Part shown: piece after piece, positions 8,327 through 16,724 of the stretch
Layout of the letters: each line of letters opens with the position of its first letter
How positions within the stretch are numbered: the stretch's first letter is position 1
Assembly: GCA_022360535.1 (NCBI GenBank)
Contig: JAKSCP010000119.1
Coordinates: 1-25,244, forward strand
Reading direction: 5' to 3'
DNA from: Pseudomonadales bacterium
Lineage (GTDB): Bacteria > Pseudomonadota > Gammaproteobacteria > Pseudomonadales > Pseudohongiellaceae
DNA: 25,244 bases
Notes under the pieces: generated by a model
What the model was told of the DNA's origin: nothing
The model's database searches: none
The model's input: the letters and a program-made list of their open reading frames with translations, nothing else
Made by a program: the position numbers and the translations under genes

Positions 8327-10113
8327 ACGTCAGCCAGGGACTTGTCCTGGTCCGGATCAAAATGCTCATCACTCACCGTTGGCTCTTCACTCTCAGGTGT
8401 GTTCTGAGGAATGAAGTCTTCGTGAGCACCGGGCACGCTGTAGTCGTAAGCCCAACGATAAACGGTTGGCAACTTGTCGCCCCAGTTTCCATGAACCGGA
8501 GGTGTGTCTGGGGTTTGCCATTCTAGAGAGGCCGCTCCCCATGGATTTGGATCCGCTTTCTTACCGTACTTCAGGCTCCAGATAATGTTGATGAAGAACA
8601 GAATCTGAGAGATGCCCACGATCAATGCGGCGATAGTAATCGTGGCATTGAGATCCTGTGCGGAAGCAGGAATGAAGTCAGTAGTACCCAGAGCGTAGTA
8701 ACGACGCGGTACACCCAGGAATCCGAGATAGTGCATTGGCAAGTAGATGGCGTAGGCACCCAGGAAAGTCAGCCAGAAATGCACCTTGGCCATACCTTCA
8801 TGGAACATGCGACCAGACATCTTTGGATACCAGTGATAGATCGCGGCATAAAGAACCAGGATCGGAGACACACCCATTACCATATGGAAGTGAGCGATCA
8901 CGAAGTAGGTATCAGATAGTGGTAAATCGATAACCACGTTACCCAGGAACAGCCCGGTCAGACCGCCGTGGATAAAAGTGAAAATAAAACCGATGGCAAA
9001 ATACATTGGCACATTCATGCGAATGTCGCCTTCCCACAGCGTCAGCACCCAGTTGTAAACTTTAAGTGCGGTGGGCACGGCAATAATCAGTGTTGTCGTA
9101 GCGAAGAAGAATCCGAAGTAAGGGTTCATGCCAGACACATACATGTGGTGCGCCCATACGATGAAGCTCAGTCCACCAATGGCGATGATCGCCCATACCA
9201 TCATGCGGTAACCAAAGATGTTCTTGCGAGCGTGAACGCTGAGTACGTCAGAAACCAGTCCGAAGGCAGGCAGGGCAACGATATATACCTCAGGATGTCC
9301 GAAGAACCAGAACAGGTGCTGGAACAGAATTGGGCTACCGCCGTTGTGGTCCAGAGCAGTACCCGCTTCGATAACTGCCGGCATGAAGAAGCTGGTGCCG
9401 AGCAAGGTATCGAACAACATCATGATGGCTGCAACCAACAATGCCGGGAATGCGAACAGACCCAGGACAGTCGCAACAAAGATGCCCCAGATGGAAAGTG
9501 GCAAACGCATCATGGTAAGGCCGCGGCAGCGATACTGCAGAATGGTCACAACATAGTTAAGACCACCCATAGTGAAAGCCACAATGAATACAGCCAGTGA
9601 CACCAACATGAGAATGATGCCCATATCGTGGCCGGGCGTTCCTTCCATCGCTGTCTGCGGTGGATACAGGGTCCAACCGGCGCCAGTGGGGCCGCCTCCA
9701 ACGAAGAAGCTGGCCATCAAAATAATCACGGAGAGTAGGAATACCCAAACCGAGAGCATGTTCATAAAGGGGAAGACCATGTCTCGAGCACCACACATCA
9801 GCGGCACCAGATAATTACCAAAGCCACCCAGAAAGAGTGCAGTCAGGAAGTAAACCACCATGATCATGCCGTGCATGGTGATGGCCTGGTAATAGAAGTT
9901 AGGATCTACAAAATCTACCGTATCGGGAAAACCCAACTGCATACGGAACATCAGCGACAGCACCAGTCCAACAACACCAGTGAAGATCGCGATGCTGCCA
10001 TACTGAATGGCAATCACTTTATGATCTTGGCTCCAAACGTATTTTCCGATCCAAGTGTGAGGATGGTGCATCTCCATCTCATGATCTCGGTCAGCTAATG
10101 GTACGTAAGCCAT
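8323..10113 (-). CDS. ctaD: Cytochrome c oxidase subunit I
   Basis: Catalytic subunit of the terminal oxidase; it reduces O2 to water at a heme-CuB centre and pumps protons. It has 596 residues and twelve or more helices. Heme ligands: His81 (MHGM) and the pair His408/His410 (AHFHMV). CuB ligands: His273 cross-linked to Tyr277 (GHPEVY) and His322/His323 (WAHHMY). D-channel: Asp111 with downstream Asn118, and Glu275 in HPEVY, which marks an A1-type rather than A2-type oxidase. K-channel: Lys351 in PTALKVYNW. An AGGAGG ribosome-binding site stands 5 bases before the ATG. Whether the high-spin heme is A or O cannot be decided here, since ctaA (heme A synthase) is not in the window. Confidence 0.97.
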   Translation of the reverse strand: MAYVPLADRDHEMEMHHPHTWIGKYVWSQDHKVIAIQYGSIAIFTGVVGLVLSLMFRMQLGFPDTVDFVDPNFYYQAITMHGMIMVVYFLTALFLGGFGNYLVPLMCGARDMVFPFMNMLSVWVFLLSVIILMASFFVGGGPTGAGWTLYPPQTAMEGTPGHDMGIILMLVSLAVFIVAFTMGGLNYVVTILQYRCRGLTMMRLPLSIWGIFVATVLGLFAFPALLVAAIMMLFDTLLGTSFFMPAVIEAGTALDHNGGSPILFQHLFWFFGHPEVYIVALPAFGLVSDVLSVHARKNIFGYRMMVWAIIAIGGLSFIVWAHHMYVSGMNPYFGFFFATTTLIIAVPTALKVYNWVLTLWEGDIRMNVPMYFAIGFIFTFIHGGLTGLFLGNVVIDLPLSDTYFVIAHFHMVMGVSPILVLYAAIYHWYPKMSGRMFHEGMAKVHFWLTFLGAYAIYLPMHYLGFLGVPRRYYALGTTDFIPASAQDLNATITIAALIVGISQILFFINIIWSLKYGKKADPNPWGAASLEWQTPDTPPVHGNWGDKLPTVYRWAYDYSVPGAHEDFIPQNTPESEEPTVSDEHFDPDQDKSLADV

Positions 10114-10118
10114 TAATA

Positions 10119-10124
10119 CCTCCT
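10119..10124 (-). promoter_or_regulatory. Strong ribosome-binding site of ctaD
   Basis: The minus strand reads a full consensus AGGAGG, 5 bases before the ctaD ATG. It is the best Shine-Dalgarno sequence in the window, consistent with high expression of the catalytic subunit. The 65-base ctaC-ctaD gap also holds a small inverted repeat, CAGCT/AGCTG at 10143-10157. Confidence 0.7.
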
Positions 10125-10178
10125 AACTCTCTATAAATATTTCAGCTGCTTTAGCTGGATAAAACTCTAAACTCTGTT

Positions 10179-11534
10179 CTAACGAAGCGTGTTGATATAA
10201 GCCGCTACGTCTTCAATCTCTTCCTGGTCTGCCATGGCAGTCGCCATCCACACCATTTGTTCACCGTAATCGTCTTCCGCGTGCAAGCCACGAATGCCTG
10301 CACGGAAATTGCTGATTTGAGTCACGAAGTACCAGTCACTCATGCCAGCCAGTTTTGGCGCATCGGTGTACCAGGTGCCAGAACCATCATCCAGGTGACA
10401 AGCGGCACAGTTACGATCGTAGATGTCGTAGCCGTTATCGATATCACCAGTGATTGTAGGTTGGGCAGGATTGTCAGGCAGGGAAGCGATGTAAGCCGCC
10501 ATGTTGCGGACTGCATCGTCAGTAGCCAGCATGCTCGCGAAGGGAGTCATTTGTTGACCGTTGGTATCACCTTCGCCGCCACGAACACCCTGCTTGAAGT
10601 AGTTCAATTGACGCTCGATGTACCAGGCCTGTTGACCAGCCAACTTGGGCGCGTTTAGTGCCTGATTACCTTCACCCTGAGCGCCGTGACAAGCAGCGCA
10701 GGCAGCATATTGTGCCTGGCCGGCGGCAACGCTAGGTGCAGCCATATTCTGGGTTTCCGCGAACGTAGGCTGTGCGGCCAACCAGGTATCGAATTCAGCT
10801 TGTGGCTCCACGACTACCGAACCGCGCATCATAAAGTGACCGATACCGCAGAGTTCTTCACAAAGAATATCGTAAGTGCCAGCTTCAGTTGGATCGAACC
10901 ACAGGTAAGAAACCAGACCCGGAACCAGGTCCATCTTCACGCGAAATTGAGCGACGGTGTAGTTGTGCAACACATCATTGGAACGCAGCAGCGCTTTGAC
11001 TGGCTGGTTCAACGGCAGGTGCATGACCGGGTCATTAACCACGACGTCGTCCTGGCCATTGGGGTCTTCCGGGTTAATGCCAAAAGGATTGGTTTGGCTC
11101 ACGAAATTGGTGTCGACGGTACCGAGTTGCCCATCTGCGCCAGGGTAGCGGTATTGCCATTGCCATTGCTGGCCAAGTACTTCGAACTCAGCCGCATCTT
11201 CCGGTGGCGTTACGAACTGAGCCCATACAAAAAGGCCCGGTGCCAACATAGCGATTACGCCGATAGTGGTGAAGATAGAAAGGCCTACCTCCAGCTTGGC
11301 ATTCTCCGGCTCATAAACTGCTTTGTGGCCTTCCTTCTGGCGGAACTTCCAGACGCAGTACGCCATGAACAGGTTGCAGGCGATAAAGACGAATCCAGTT
11401 ACCCAGAACGTGATAGTGATGGTGAGATCGATAGTACTCCAATCAGCAGCCAGATCAGTGAACCACCAGGGGCTCGCGAAATGGAAGACGATAGTGGCGA
11501 CTACCAGAACAAAGATAACGACCGCAAGAGCCAT
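10179..11534 (-). CDS. ctaC: Cytochrome c oxidase subunit II with two C-terminal cytochrome c domains
   Basis: Subunit II takes electrons from soluble cytochrome c to its CuA centre. The 451 residues begin with a hydrophobic leader/anchor (1-20), then membrane helices at about 37-63 and 84-106. The cupredoxin domain follows, with CuA ligands His190 (VLHNYTV), Cys225, Glu227, Cys229, His233 and Met236 (CEELCGIGHFMM). Two cytochrome c domains are fused behind it, with heme motifs CAACH at 279-283 and 376-380. Most caa3 oxidases carry only one such domain. The two domains resemble cytochrome c4 (motifs PKLAGQ and PKLAGM follow the hemes). It is the first gene of the operon; AAGGA precedes the ATG. 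Confidence 0.95.
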   Translation of the reverse strand: MALAVVIFVLVVATIVFHFASPWWFTDLAADWSTIDLTITITFWVTGFVFIACNLFMAYCVWKFRQKEGHKAVYEPENAKLEVGLSIFTTIGVIAMLAPGLFVWAQFVTPPEDAAEFEVLGQQWQWQYRYPGADGQLGTVDTNFVSQTNPFGINPEDPNGQDDVVVNDPVMHLPLNQPVKALLRSNDVLHNYTVAQFRVKMDLVPGLVSYLWFDPTEAGTYDILCEELCGIGHFMMRGSVVVEPQAEFDTWLAAQPTFAETQNMAAPSVAAGQAQYAACAACHGAQGEGNQALNAPKLAGQQAWYIERQLNYFKQGVRGGEGDTNGQQMTPFASMLATDDAVRNMAAYIASLPDNPAQPTITGDIDNGYDIYDRNCAACHLDDGSGTWYTDAPKLAGMSDWYFVTQISNFRAGIRGLHAEDDYGEQMVWMATAMADQEEIEDVAAYINTLR

Positions 11535-12149
11535 AAATCGGTATTCCTTCTTTTAAATTTTGCTCGGCTTGATCGTAGTTAGATTCCCTAACAGGGTTTC
11601 CGCGCGGATCCAGCGATGAGTCAAGTGTTGTTCGTTACATTCACCGATTTAAACACCAATGCCAGTGCACGGGGGACGATGAGCAAGCTGTTGCCAAACT
11701 CATTTTTTCGTCAATTTAAATCGAGTGATTGTCCTAATATTGTTGTTATCTGGACGGGGTAATTCCGCAGCTGATTCCTTCGCTTTTTTATGGCTGAAGT
11801 CTTGGGAAAACTTCTGAAAAAATCGAGCAATTTGGCACACCTCACGCGGTCCGGAATGCTATAGAAAAACGCCATTTCTAGCAAGTAAATCTGGCCCAGA
11901 AAGCCCCGGAAACTGCGCTAAATCAAGTAATTTTGACAGGAAACTGTCAGCTTCAATTCGAGACGCTGAAATTCGCTAACAATCGGTCAGAAAATCTGTG
12001 AAAATGCCTGCCTCGTTAGTGCGCTCAGCTTGAGATCACCAACGAAAAATGTTGAAATGCCGCCGCCCAAAAAGACGAGCCATTGGCTCAGCGAGCGGGG
12101 GACACTTGAGAACATTCCCTTATTCTTAACTAGCCGTAGAGTAACGACA
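11535..12149. promoter_or_regulatory. Long divergent control region between ctaC and ctaB
   Basis: This stretch of about 615 bases has no convincing gene. It must hold the outward promoters for the oxidase operon and for ctaB-sco. Visible features are a TTGACA hexamer at 11933-11938, which has no good -10 at the right distance, and a 6-bp inverted repeat TGACAG-GAAA-CTGTCA (11935-11950). An AT-rich stretch lies at 11700-11755. I see no FNR/Anr-type TTGAT-N4-ATCAA box. A TTG-started frame at 12030-12149 runs into ctaB but looks non-coding. Confidence 0.45.
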
Positions 12150-13034
12150 GTGACGGAACTGACTTCCCAGCGCGCTGCCAGTTGGCGCGATTACTACGAG
12201 ATGTGCAAACCCCGTGTGGTGATGCTGATGATCCTTACTTCATTGGTAGGGATGTTCTTGGCAGTTCCCGGGATGGTGCCACTGGACATTCTGGTATTGG
12301 GAAATCTGGGGATTGCCTTGGTTGCTGCCTCTGGTGCAGTCGTGAATCATCTGATTGATCGCAAGATCGACGTACTGATGAAACGCACCCACAATCGGCC
12401 CTTACCTCAGGGCCGGGTGGATGCAATGCAGGCGACTGTCTTCGCGGTAGCAATCGGGCTGGCCGGGATGGCTATTCTTATGCTCTGGGTGAATCCCCTG
12501 AGCGCCTGGCTCACCCTGGCATCCTTTGTCGGCTACGCCTTCATCTACACTGGCTATCTTAAGCACGCGACCCCACAGAACATTGTCATTGGCGGCCTGT
12601 CTGGCGCCATGCCACCGTTGTTGGGCTGGTCTGCGGTGACCGGCACTATTGAGGCAGACGCCCTGATACTGGTGCTGATAATTTTTGCCTGGCCGCCGCC
12701 GCATTTCTGGGCACTGGCTATTCACCGCAAAGACGAATACGCCAAGTCTGGTGTACCCATGCTGCCGGTGACTCACGGTGAGCGCGTTACCAAGATTCAT
12801 ATCATCGTCTACACCGCTATCCTGGTTGCGGTGAGTGCGTTGCCTTATTTCTCCGGCATGAGCGGGCTGCTCTATCTCGCCTCTGCTTTGGCGCTGGGTG
12901 CCGGATTCATGGGTTGGTCGACCAAGCTTATGGTGAGTCCTGGTCCAACCACGGCCATGGATACGTTCAAGTACTCCATCGTTTATCTTGCACTTTTGTT
13001 TGTGGCACTGGTGATCGACCACTACCTCTTCTAA
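12150..13034 (+). CDS. ctaB: Protoheme IX farnesyltransferase (heme O synthase)
   Basis: CtaB/CyoE attaches a farnesyl group to heme B, giving heme O for the oxidase. This polytopic inner-membrane prenyltransferase has 294 residues, the family's usual size, with the GTG start at 12150. A TTG 120 bases upstream would add a 40-residue basic tail without family match. Motifs: CKPRVVMLMILTSLVGMFLA, the first Asp motif NHLIDRKIDVLMKRTHNRPLP, YTGYLKHATPQNIVIGGLSGAMPPLLGW split over the middle helices, and WPPPHFWALAIHRKDEYAKSG with the second Asp/Glu site. It diverges from the oxidase operon and is followed 15 bases later by the SCO copper chaperone, so this pair supplies the oxidase cofactors. Confidence 0.96.
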   Translation: MTELTSQRAASWRDYYEMCKPRVVMLMILTSLVGMFLAVPGMVPLDILVLGNLGIALVAASGAVVNHLIDRKIDVLMKRTHNRPLPQGRVDAMQATVFAVAIGLAGMAILMLWVNPLSAWLTLASFVGYAFIYTGYLKHATPQNIVIGGLSGAMPPLLGWSAVTGTIEADALILVLIIFAWPPPHFWALAIHRKDEYAKSGVPMLPVTHGERVTKIHIIVYTAILVAVSALPYFSGMSGLLYLASALALGAGFMGWSTKLMVSPGPTTAMDTFKYSIVYLALLFVALVIDHYLF

Positions 13035-13049
13035 GAAGACAGGTCTATT

Positions 13050-13727
13050 GTGCAACTCTCGCGCAACGCCAAAACAGCTTTCATCGCCTTCATCGTTTTC
13101 GATCTGCTGGTCGCGGCCTGGCTAATCTATTTGTTTCTTTTGCGCTCTGAGGTCAATGAGATCAATGACCTTAGGGAGTTGGGCGCCACCCGTTACCCAG
13201 AACCAACGGCAATTGAAAGTTTTACTTTGCTCGATGACGATGGCGATCCCTTCACCCAACAAGAACTGTTGGGGAAATGGTCTTTGGTGTTTTTCGGATT
13301 TACTTCCTGCCCCGATGTTTGTCCGTTAACCATGACGGAGTTGGCACAATTCTATCGGCGTTATTCCGCATCAGGTGCTGAAAATAGCCCACAGATTATT
13401 TTCATCTCTGTGGATACAGAACGTGACGGTGTAGCCGAATTGTCCGAATACATGTCGCGCTTCGATGACTCGTTTGTCGGTCTCAGCGGGCCTGCCCATG
13501 AAACCAAGCGCGTGGCAGAAAGTTTTTTCGTGGCGTACAGCACTGACAGCGAAAACAGTGAGCATATGGGACACATGACACCTTCGTCACAAAACGACGA
13601 CTACATGGTTAGTCATTCGGTGCACCTTAGTGTGGTAAACCCCGCTGGCGAACTACACTCCGTCATTCGCCCGCCAATCCGTAGTGAGATTATGCTGGAG
13701 CTATACCCGCAGCTAATTCTGGATTAA
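13050..13727 (+). CDS. SCO1/SenC-family copper chaperone of cytochrome oxidase
   Basis: SCO proteins deliver or reduce for copper insertion at the CuA centre of subunit II. The 225 residues start with an N-terminal membrane anchor (about 8-31). A thioredoxin-like domain follows with the copper-binding CPDVC motif (Cys87, Cys91) and the third ligand His188 (VSHSV). VDTERDGVAELSEYM matches the family. An extra His/Met patch, HMGHM at 171-175, lies close before the conserved His. Start is GTG at 13050, 15 bases after ctaB's stop. Position beside ctaB and opposite ctaC fits an oxidase assembly role. No CtaG/Cox11 or SURF1 gene is seen next to it. Confidence 0.92.
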   Translation: MQLSRNAKTAFIAFIVFDLLVAAWLIYLFLLRSEVNEINDLRELGATRYPEPTAIESFTLLDDDGDPFTQQELLGKWSLVFFGFTSCPDVCPLTMTELAQFYRRYSASGAENSPQIIFISVDTERDGVAELSEYMSRFDDSFVGLSGPAHETKRVAESFFVAYSTDSENSEHMGHMTPSSQNDDYMVSHSVHLSVVNPAGELHSVIRPPIRSEIMLELYPQLILD

Positions 13728-13881
13728 GCTGCCTAACTATTTTTTGTCTAAAATCAATGGCTTGTGTTTATAGGACCAGATTGCTTCAGGTTAACGGTCA
13801 GAGCAACATTCCCCCTAGAACAAATTCTACGAGTAACTATTATTCTCTTGGGATACGATACCCTTGCTAGTGAAAGCACCT

Positions 13882-13910
13882 GTTGGAAATGGCCAACTCC
13901 GGTTTCCAAC
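13882..13910. repeat. Inverted repeat ahead of polA
   Basis: Arms GTTGGAAA (13882-13889) and TTTCCAAC (13903-13910) are perfect 8-base complements around a 13-base loop, about 50 bases before the polA start. It falls within the 231-base gap between sco and polA. That gap has no other gene and must contain the polA promoter; I could not pick a clear -35/-10 pair. Operator or leader hairpin is possible. Confidence 0.4.
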
Positions 13911-13958
13911 TCCTTCCGGACTTGCTTTCCACAATAATAAGCGACGAGAGACTTTGCG

Positions 13959-16712
13959 GTGGCTACAACAAAAGAACTCATTCTGGTAGACGGCTCCTCC
14001 TATCTGTTTCGCGCCTTTCATGCCTTACCACCCCTGGTTAACAGTCGCGGTCAACCGACCGGTGCTGTTAAAGGTGTGATCAACATGATCCGCGCGCTCA
14101 TTAAGGGCCACCCCGACAGCAATATTGCGATTGTCTTCGATGCCAAAGGTAAGACCTTTCGCAATGAAATCTATGATGAATACAAGGCCCACCGGCCCCC
14201 CATGCCTGATGATCTGCGCAGTCAGATTCAACCCATACACGACATCATAAGAGCGATGGGTTTGCCACTGCTGATAATTGAAGGCGTCGAAGCAGATGAC
14301 GTGATCGGCACCCTGGCAGTGCAGGCCACCAAGAAAAAGATGCAGACCCTGGTCTCTACCGGTGACAAGGATCTCGCTCAGCTGGTCAACGACAAAGTTA
14401 CCCTGATGAACACCATGACCAATGAAGTTCTGGATATCGAGGGAGTGAATAAGAAGTTTGGCATTGGTCCCGAGTTAATTGTGGACTACCTGGCACTTAT
14501 GGGGGACAAGGCCGACAACATTCCTGGTGTTCCAGGGGTAGGGCCAAAAACGGCAGTCAAGTGGTTACTTGAATACGGTTCGATGGATGGAATCATCGAG
14601 AACGCTGAAGCGGTCGGTGGCAAGATAGGCGAGCGACTGAGAGAAAATCTTGATCAACTGCGGCTCTCTTACGAACTGGCTACGATCAAGCTTGATTGCA
14701 AGATAGATGTGAAAATAACCGAGTTAGTAGCTGGCAAAGAAGCATCTGAGGATTTGCACGACCTCTTCAGCGCCCTGGAATTTAAAACCTGGATCAAGGA
14801 GCTGGAAGAGAAAGGCGTAAGTGGCAGTGGCGATGTAACGGTGTTGGGTGGGGGCCAGGACTTCAGCTCCGCTGCGGCAGAAGCCGAAGAAGTTTCAGTA
14901 GTACCAGAAACCATCGAGTATCAATGCGTTCAGGACAGTAAAAGCCTGAAAAAACTTATCGCCGAGCTGGAGAAGTCACAACGCTTTGGATTTTGTGTCG
15001 AGTTTGACGGCGAACATTTTATGGATGCCGAGATAGTTGGTGTTTCTGTGTGTCCGAGCATTGGCCGAGCTTTCTATATCCCCTGTGGTCATAGCGAAGA
15101 GAAAGATCAACTTACTGCAGACGAAGTTCTCGAAGCACTTAAGCCATGCTTTGAGAATGCAGAGCTAACAAAAGCTGGCTATGACCTTAAAACTCAACGG
15201 CATGTGCTGCAAAACTATGACGTGGATCTGCAACCACTAAAATCCGATGTATTGCTCGCCTCTTACGTTCTTAACTCGGTTGCGGTGAAGCATCACCTGG
15301 ATGATATCGCGCGTTTTTATTTGGACATTGACCCCAAGAGTCTTGAGAGCTTGTTGGGCAAAGGTCGTAACAAGCTGTCACTGCCCCAGGTGGCGATCAA
15401 AGATTTCGTGGACTACAGCTGCGAGCGTGCCGACCTGATTCTGCGGTTGGCGATAAAACTCGAACAGGACATGTTGAGCCAAGGCCATTTGGCAGGCTTG
15501 TATCGCTACTATGAAACGCCACTCATTGAAGTGCTACAGGTAGTAGAGCGAAATGGCATCAAACTGGATGCCAAGGTACTCGAAAAGCAGAGCAAGCAAT
15601 TGGCCAAACAACTGGACAAGTTACAGGACAAGGTTTACGACTTGGCTGGTGAAGAGTTCAACCTGTCTTCGCCAAAACAATTACAAACCATCTTCTTCGA
15701 AAAACTGGACTTGCCGGTATTGAAGAAAACCCCCACTGGTCAGCCATCGACCGCTGAGCCGGTACTACAGGAACTGGCCGAACAGTACGAGATGCCCAGA
15801 TTGATTCTCGAGCACCGGTCACTGAATAAACTGAAATCGACTTACACTGACAAACTGCCTTTAGAAGTGAATGCGAAGACTGGCCGCATCCATTCTTCAT
15901 TCCAGCAGGCCGTTGCTGCGACGGGTCGACTTTCTTCAACCGATCCCAATCTGCAAAACATTCCCATTCGCACCGCAGAGGGCCGCAGGGTCCGACAGGC
16001 GTTTATCCCTGACAAGGGCTGCAAGCTGCTGGCCGCAGACTACTCACAAGTTGAACTGCGCATCATGGCACATCTGTCGCAGGATCCCGGTCTGTTAAAA
16101 GCCTTTACCAGTGATGAGGACGTACATCGCGCAACCGCAGCAGATGTCTTCAACAAACCCCTGGATAAAGTAACCCCTGAGCAACGCCGAGGTGCCAAGG
16201 CGATTAACTTCGGATTGATCTATGGTATGTCAGCTTTTGGGCTGGCGAATCAGTTAAATGTGAGCCGCGGTGAAGCCCAAAAGTACGTTGACCGTTATTT
16301 TGACAAATACCCAGGGGTGAAGGACTACATGGAACAGACTCAGGCCTATGCCGACGAGAAGGGCTACGTAGAAACCCTGTTTGGTCGTCGTCTTTATCTC
16401 CCCAATATTCATGCCGGCAACGCCATGATTCGCAAAGCCGCGCAAAGAACGGCAATCAATGCCCCAATGCAAGGGTCAGCTGCCGACATTATCAAACGGG
16501 CAATGATCGATATTGCCAATTGGTTGGAGCAAGACGATATTGAAGCCAAGATGGTGTTGCAGGTCCATGATGAACTCGTATTTGAAGTTAAAGAGGGAGA
16601 CGTGGAACTTTTGGCTCAGGGAGTTAAGTTTCGTATGGCTACTGCTGCCTCTTTGGATGTGCCGTTGATCGTGGATGTTGGGGTTGGGGATAATTGGGAC
16701 GAGGCGCATTAG
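13959..16712 (+). CDS. polA: DNA polymerase I with apparently inactive proofreading domain
   Basis: PolA fills gaps and removes RNA primers. Residues 1-290 form the 5' nuclease, with its acidic sites intact (LVDGSSYLFRAFHA, VFDAKGKTFR, EADDVIG, STGDKDL, GDKADNIPG). Residues 530-917 form the polymerase, with DYSQVELR (Asp694), the O-helix RRGAKAINFGLIYG and VHDE (Asp871). The middle 3'-5' exonuclease domain (about 320-510) aligns with E. coli without gaps at its motifs, but Asp355 becomes Cys346, Asp424 becomes Gln413 and Asp501 becomes Arg490; only Glu357 (Glu348) stays. Proofreading is probably lost, as in Thermus polymerases. Start is GTG, with a weak ribosome-binding site. It is followed directly by a hairpin array. 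Confidence 0.97.
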   Translation: MATTKELILVDGSSYLFRAFHALPPLVNSRGQPTGAVKGVINMIRALIKGHPDSNIAIVFDAKGKTFRNEIYDEYKAHRPPMPDDLRSQIQPIHDIIRAMGLPLLIIEGVEADDVIGTLAVQATKKKMQTLVSTGDKDLAQLVNDKVTLMNTMTNEVLDIEGVNKKFGIGPELIVDYLALMGDKADNIPGVPGVGPKTAVKWLLEYGSMDGIIENAEAVGGKIGERLRENLDQLRLSYELATIKLDCKIDVKITELVAGKEASEDLHDLFSALEFKTWIKELEEKGVSGSGDVTVLGGGQDFSSAAAEAEEVSVVPETIEYQCVQDSKSLKKLIAELEKSQRFGFCVEFDGEHFMDAEIVGVSVCPSIGRAFYIPCGHSEEKDQLTADEVLEALKPCFENAELTKAGYDLKTQRHVLQNYDVDLQPLKSDVLLASYVLNSVAVKHHLDDIARFYLDIDPKSLESLLGKGRNKLSLPQVAIKDFVDYSCERADLILRLAIKLEQDMLSQGHLAGLYRYYETPLIEVLQVVERNGIKLDAKVLEKQSKQLAKQLDKLQDKVYDLAGEEFNLSSPKQLQTIFFEKLDLPVLKKTPTGQPSTAEPVLQELAEQYEMPRLILEHRSLNKLKSTYTDKLPLEVNAKTGRIHSSFQQAVAATGRLSSTDPNLQNIPIRTAEGRRVRQAFIPDKGCKLLAADYSQVELRIMAHLSQDPGLLKAFTSDEDVHRATAADVFNKPLDKVTPEQRRGAKAINFGLIYGMSAFGLANQLNVSRGEAQKYVDRYFDKYPGVKDYMEQTQAYADEKGYVETLFGRRLYLPNIHAGNAMIRKAAQRTAINAPMQGSAADIIKRAMIDIANWLEQDDIEAKMVLQVHDELVFEVKEGDVELLAQGVKFRMATAASLDVPLIVDVGVGDNWDEAH

Positions 16713-16724
16713 CATTCATCTTTC

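Noticed and set aside
8968..9600. Plus-strand open frame of 210 codons
   Set aside because: Antisense to ctaD, very rich in His, Asn and Gln, and without family features; a shadow of the oxidase subunit I gene.
10686..11582. Plus-strand open frame of 298 codons
   Set aside because: Lies fully opposite ctaC, whose copper and heme motifs prove the minus strand is coding.
12030..12149. 40-codon N-terminal extension of ctaB from a TTG
   Set aside because: The extension is basic and Pro-rich, with no family match; the GTG at 12150 gives the usual length.
12402..13055. Minus-strand open frame of 217 codons
   Set aside because: Opposite ctaB, which has clear prenyltransferase motifs; composition is typical of an antisense shadow.
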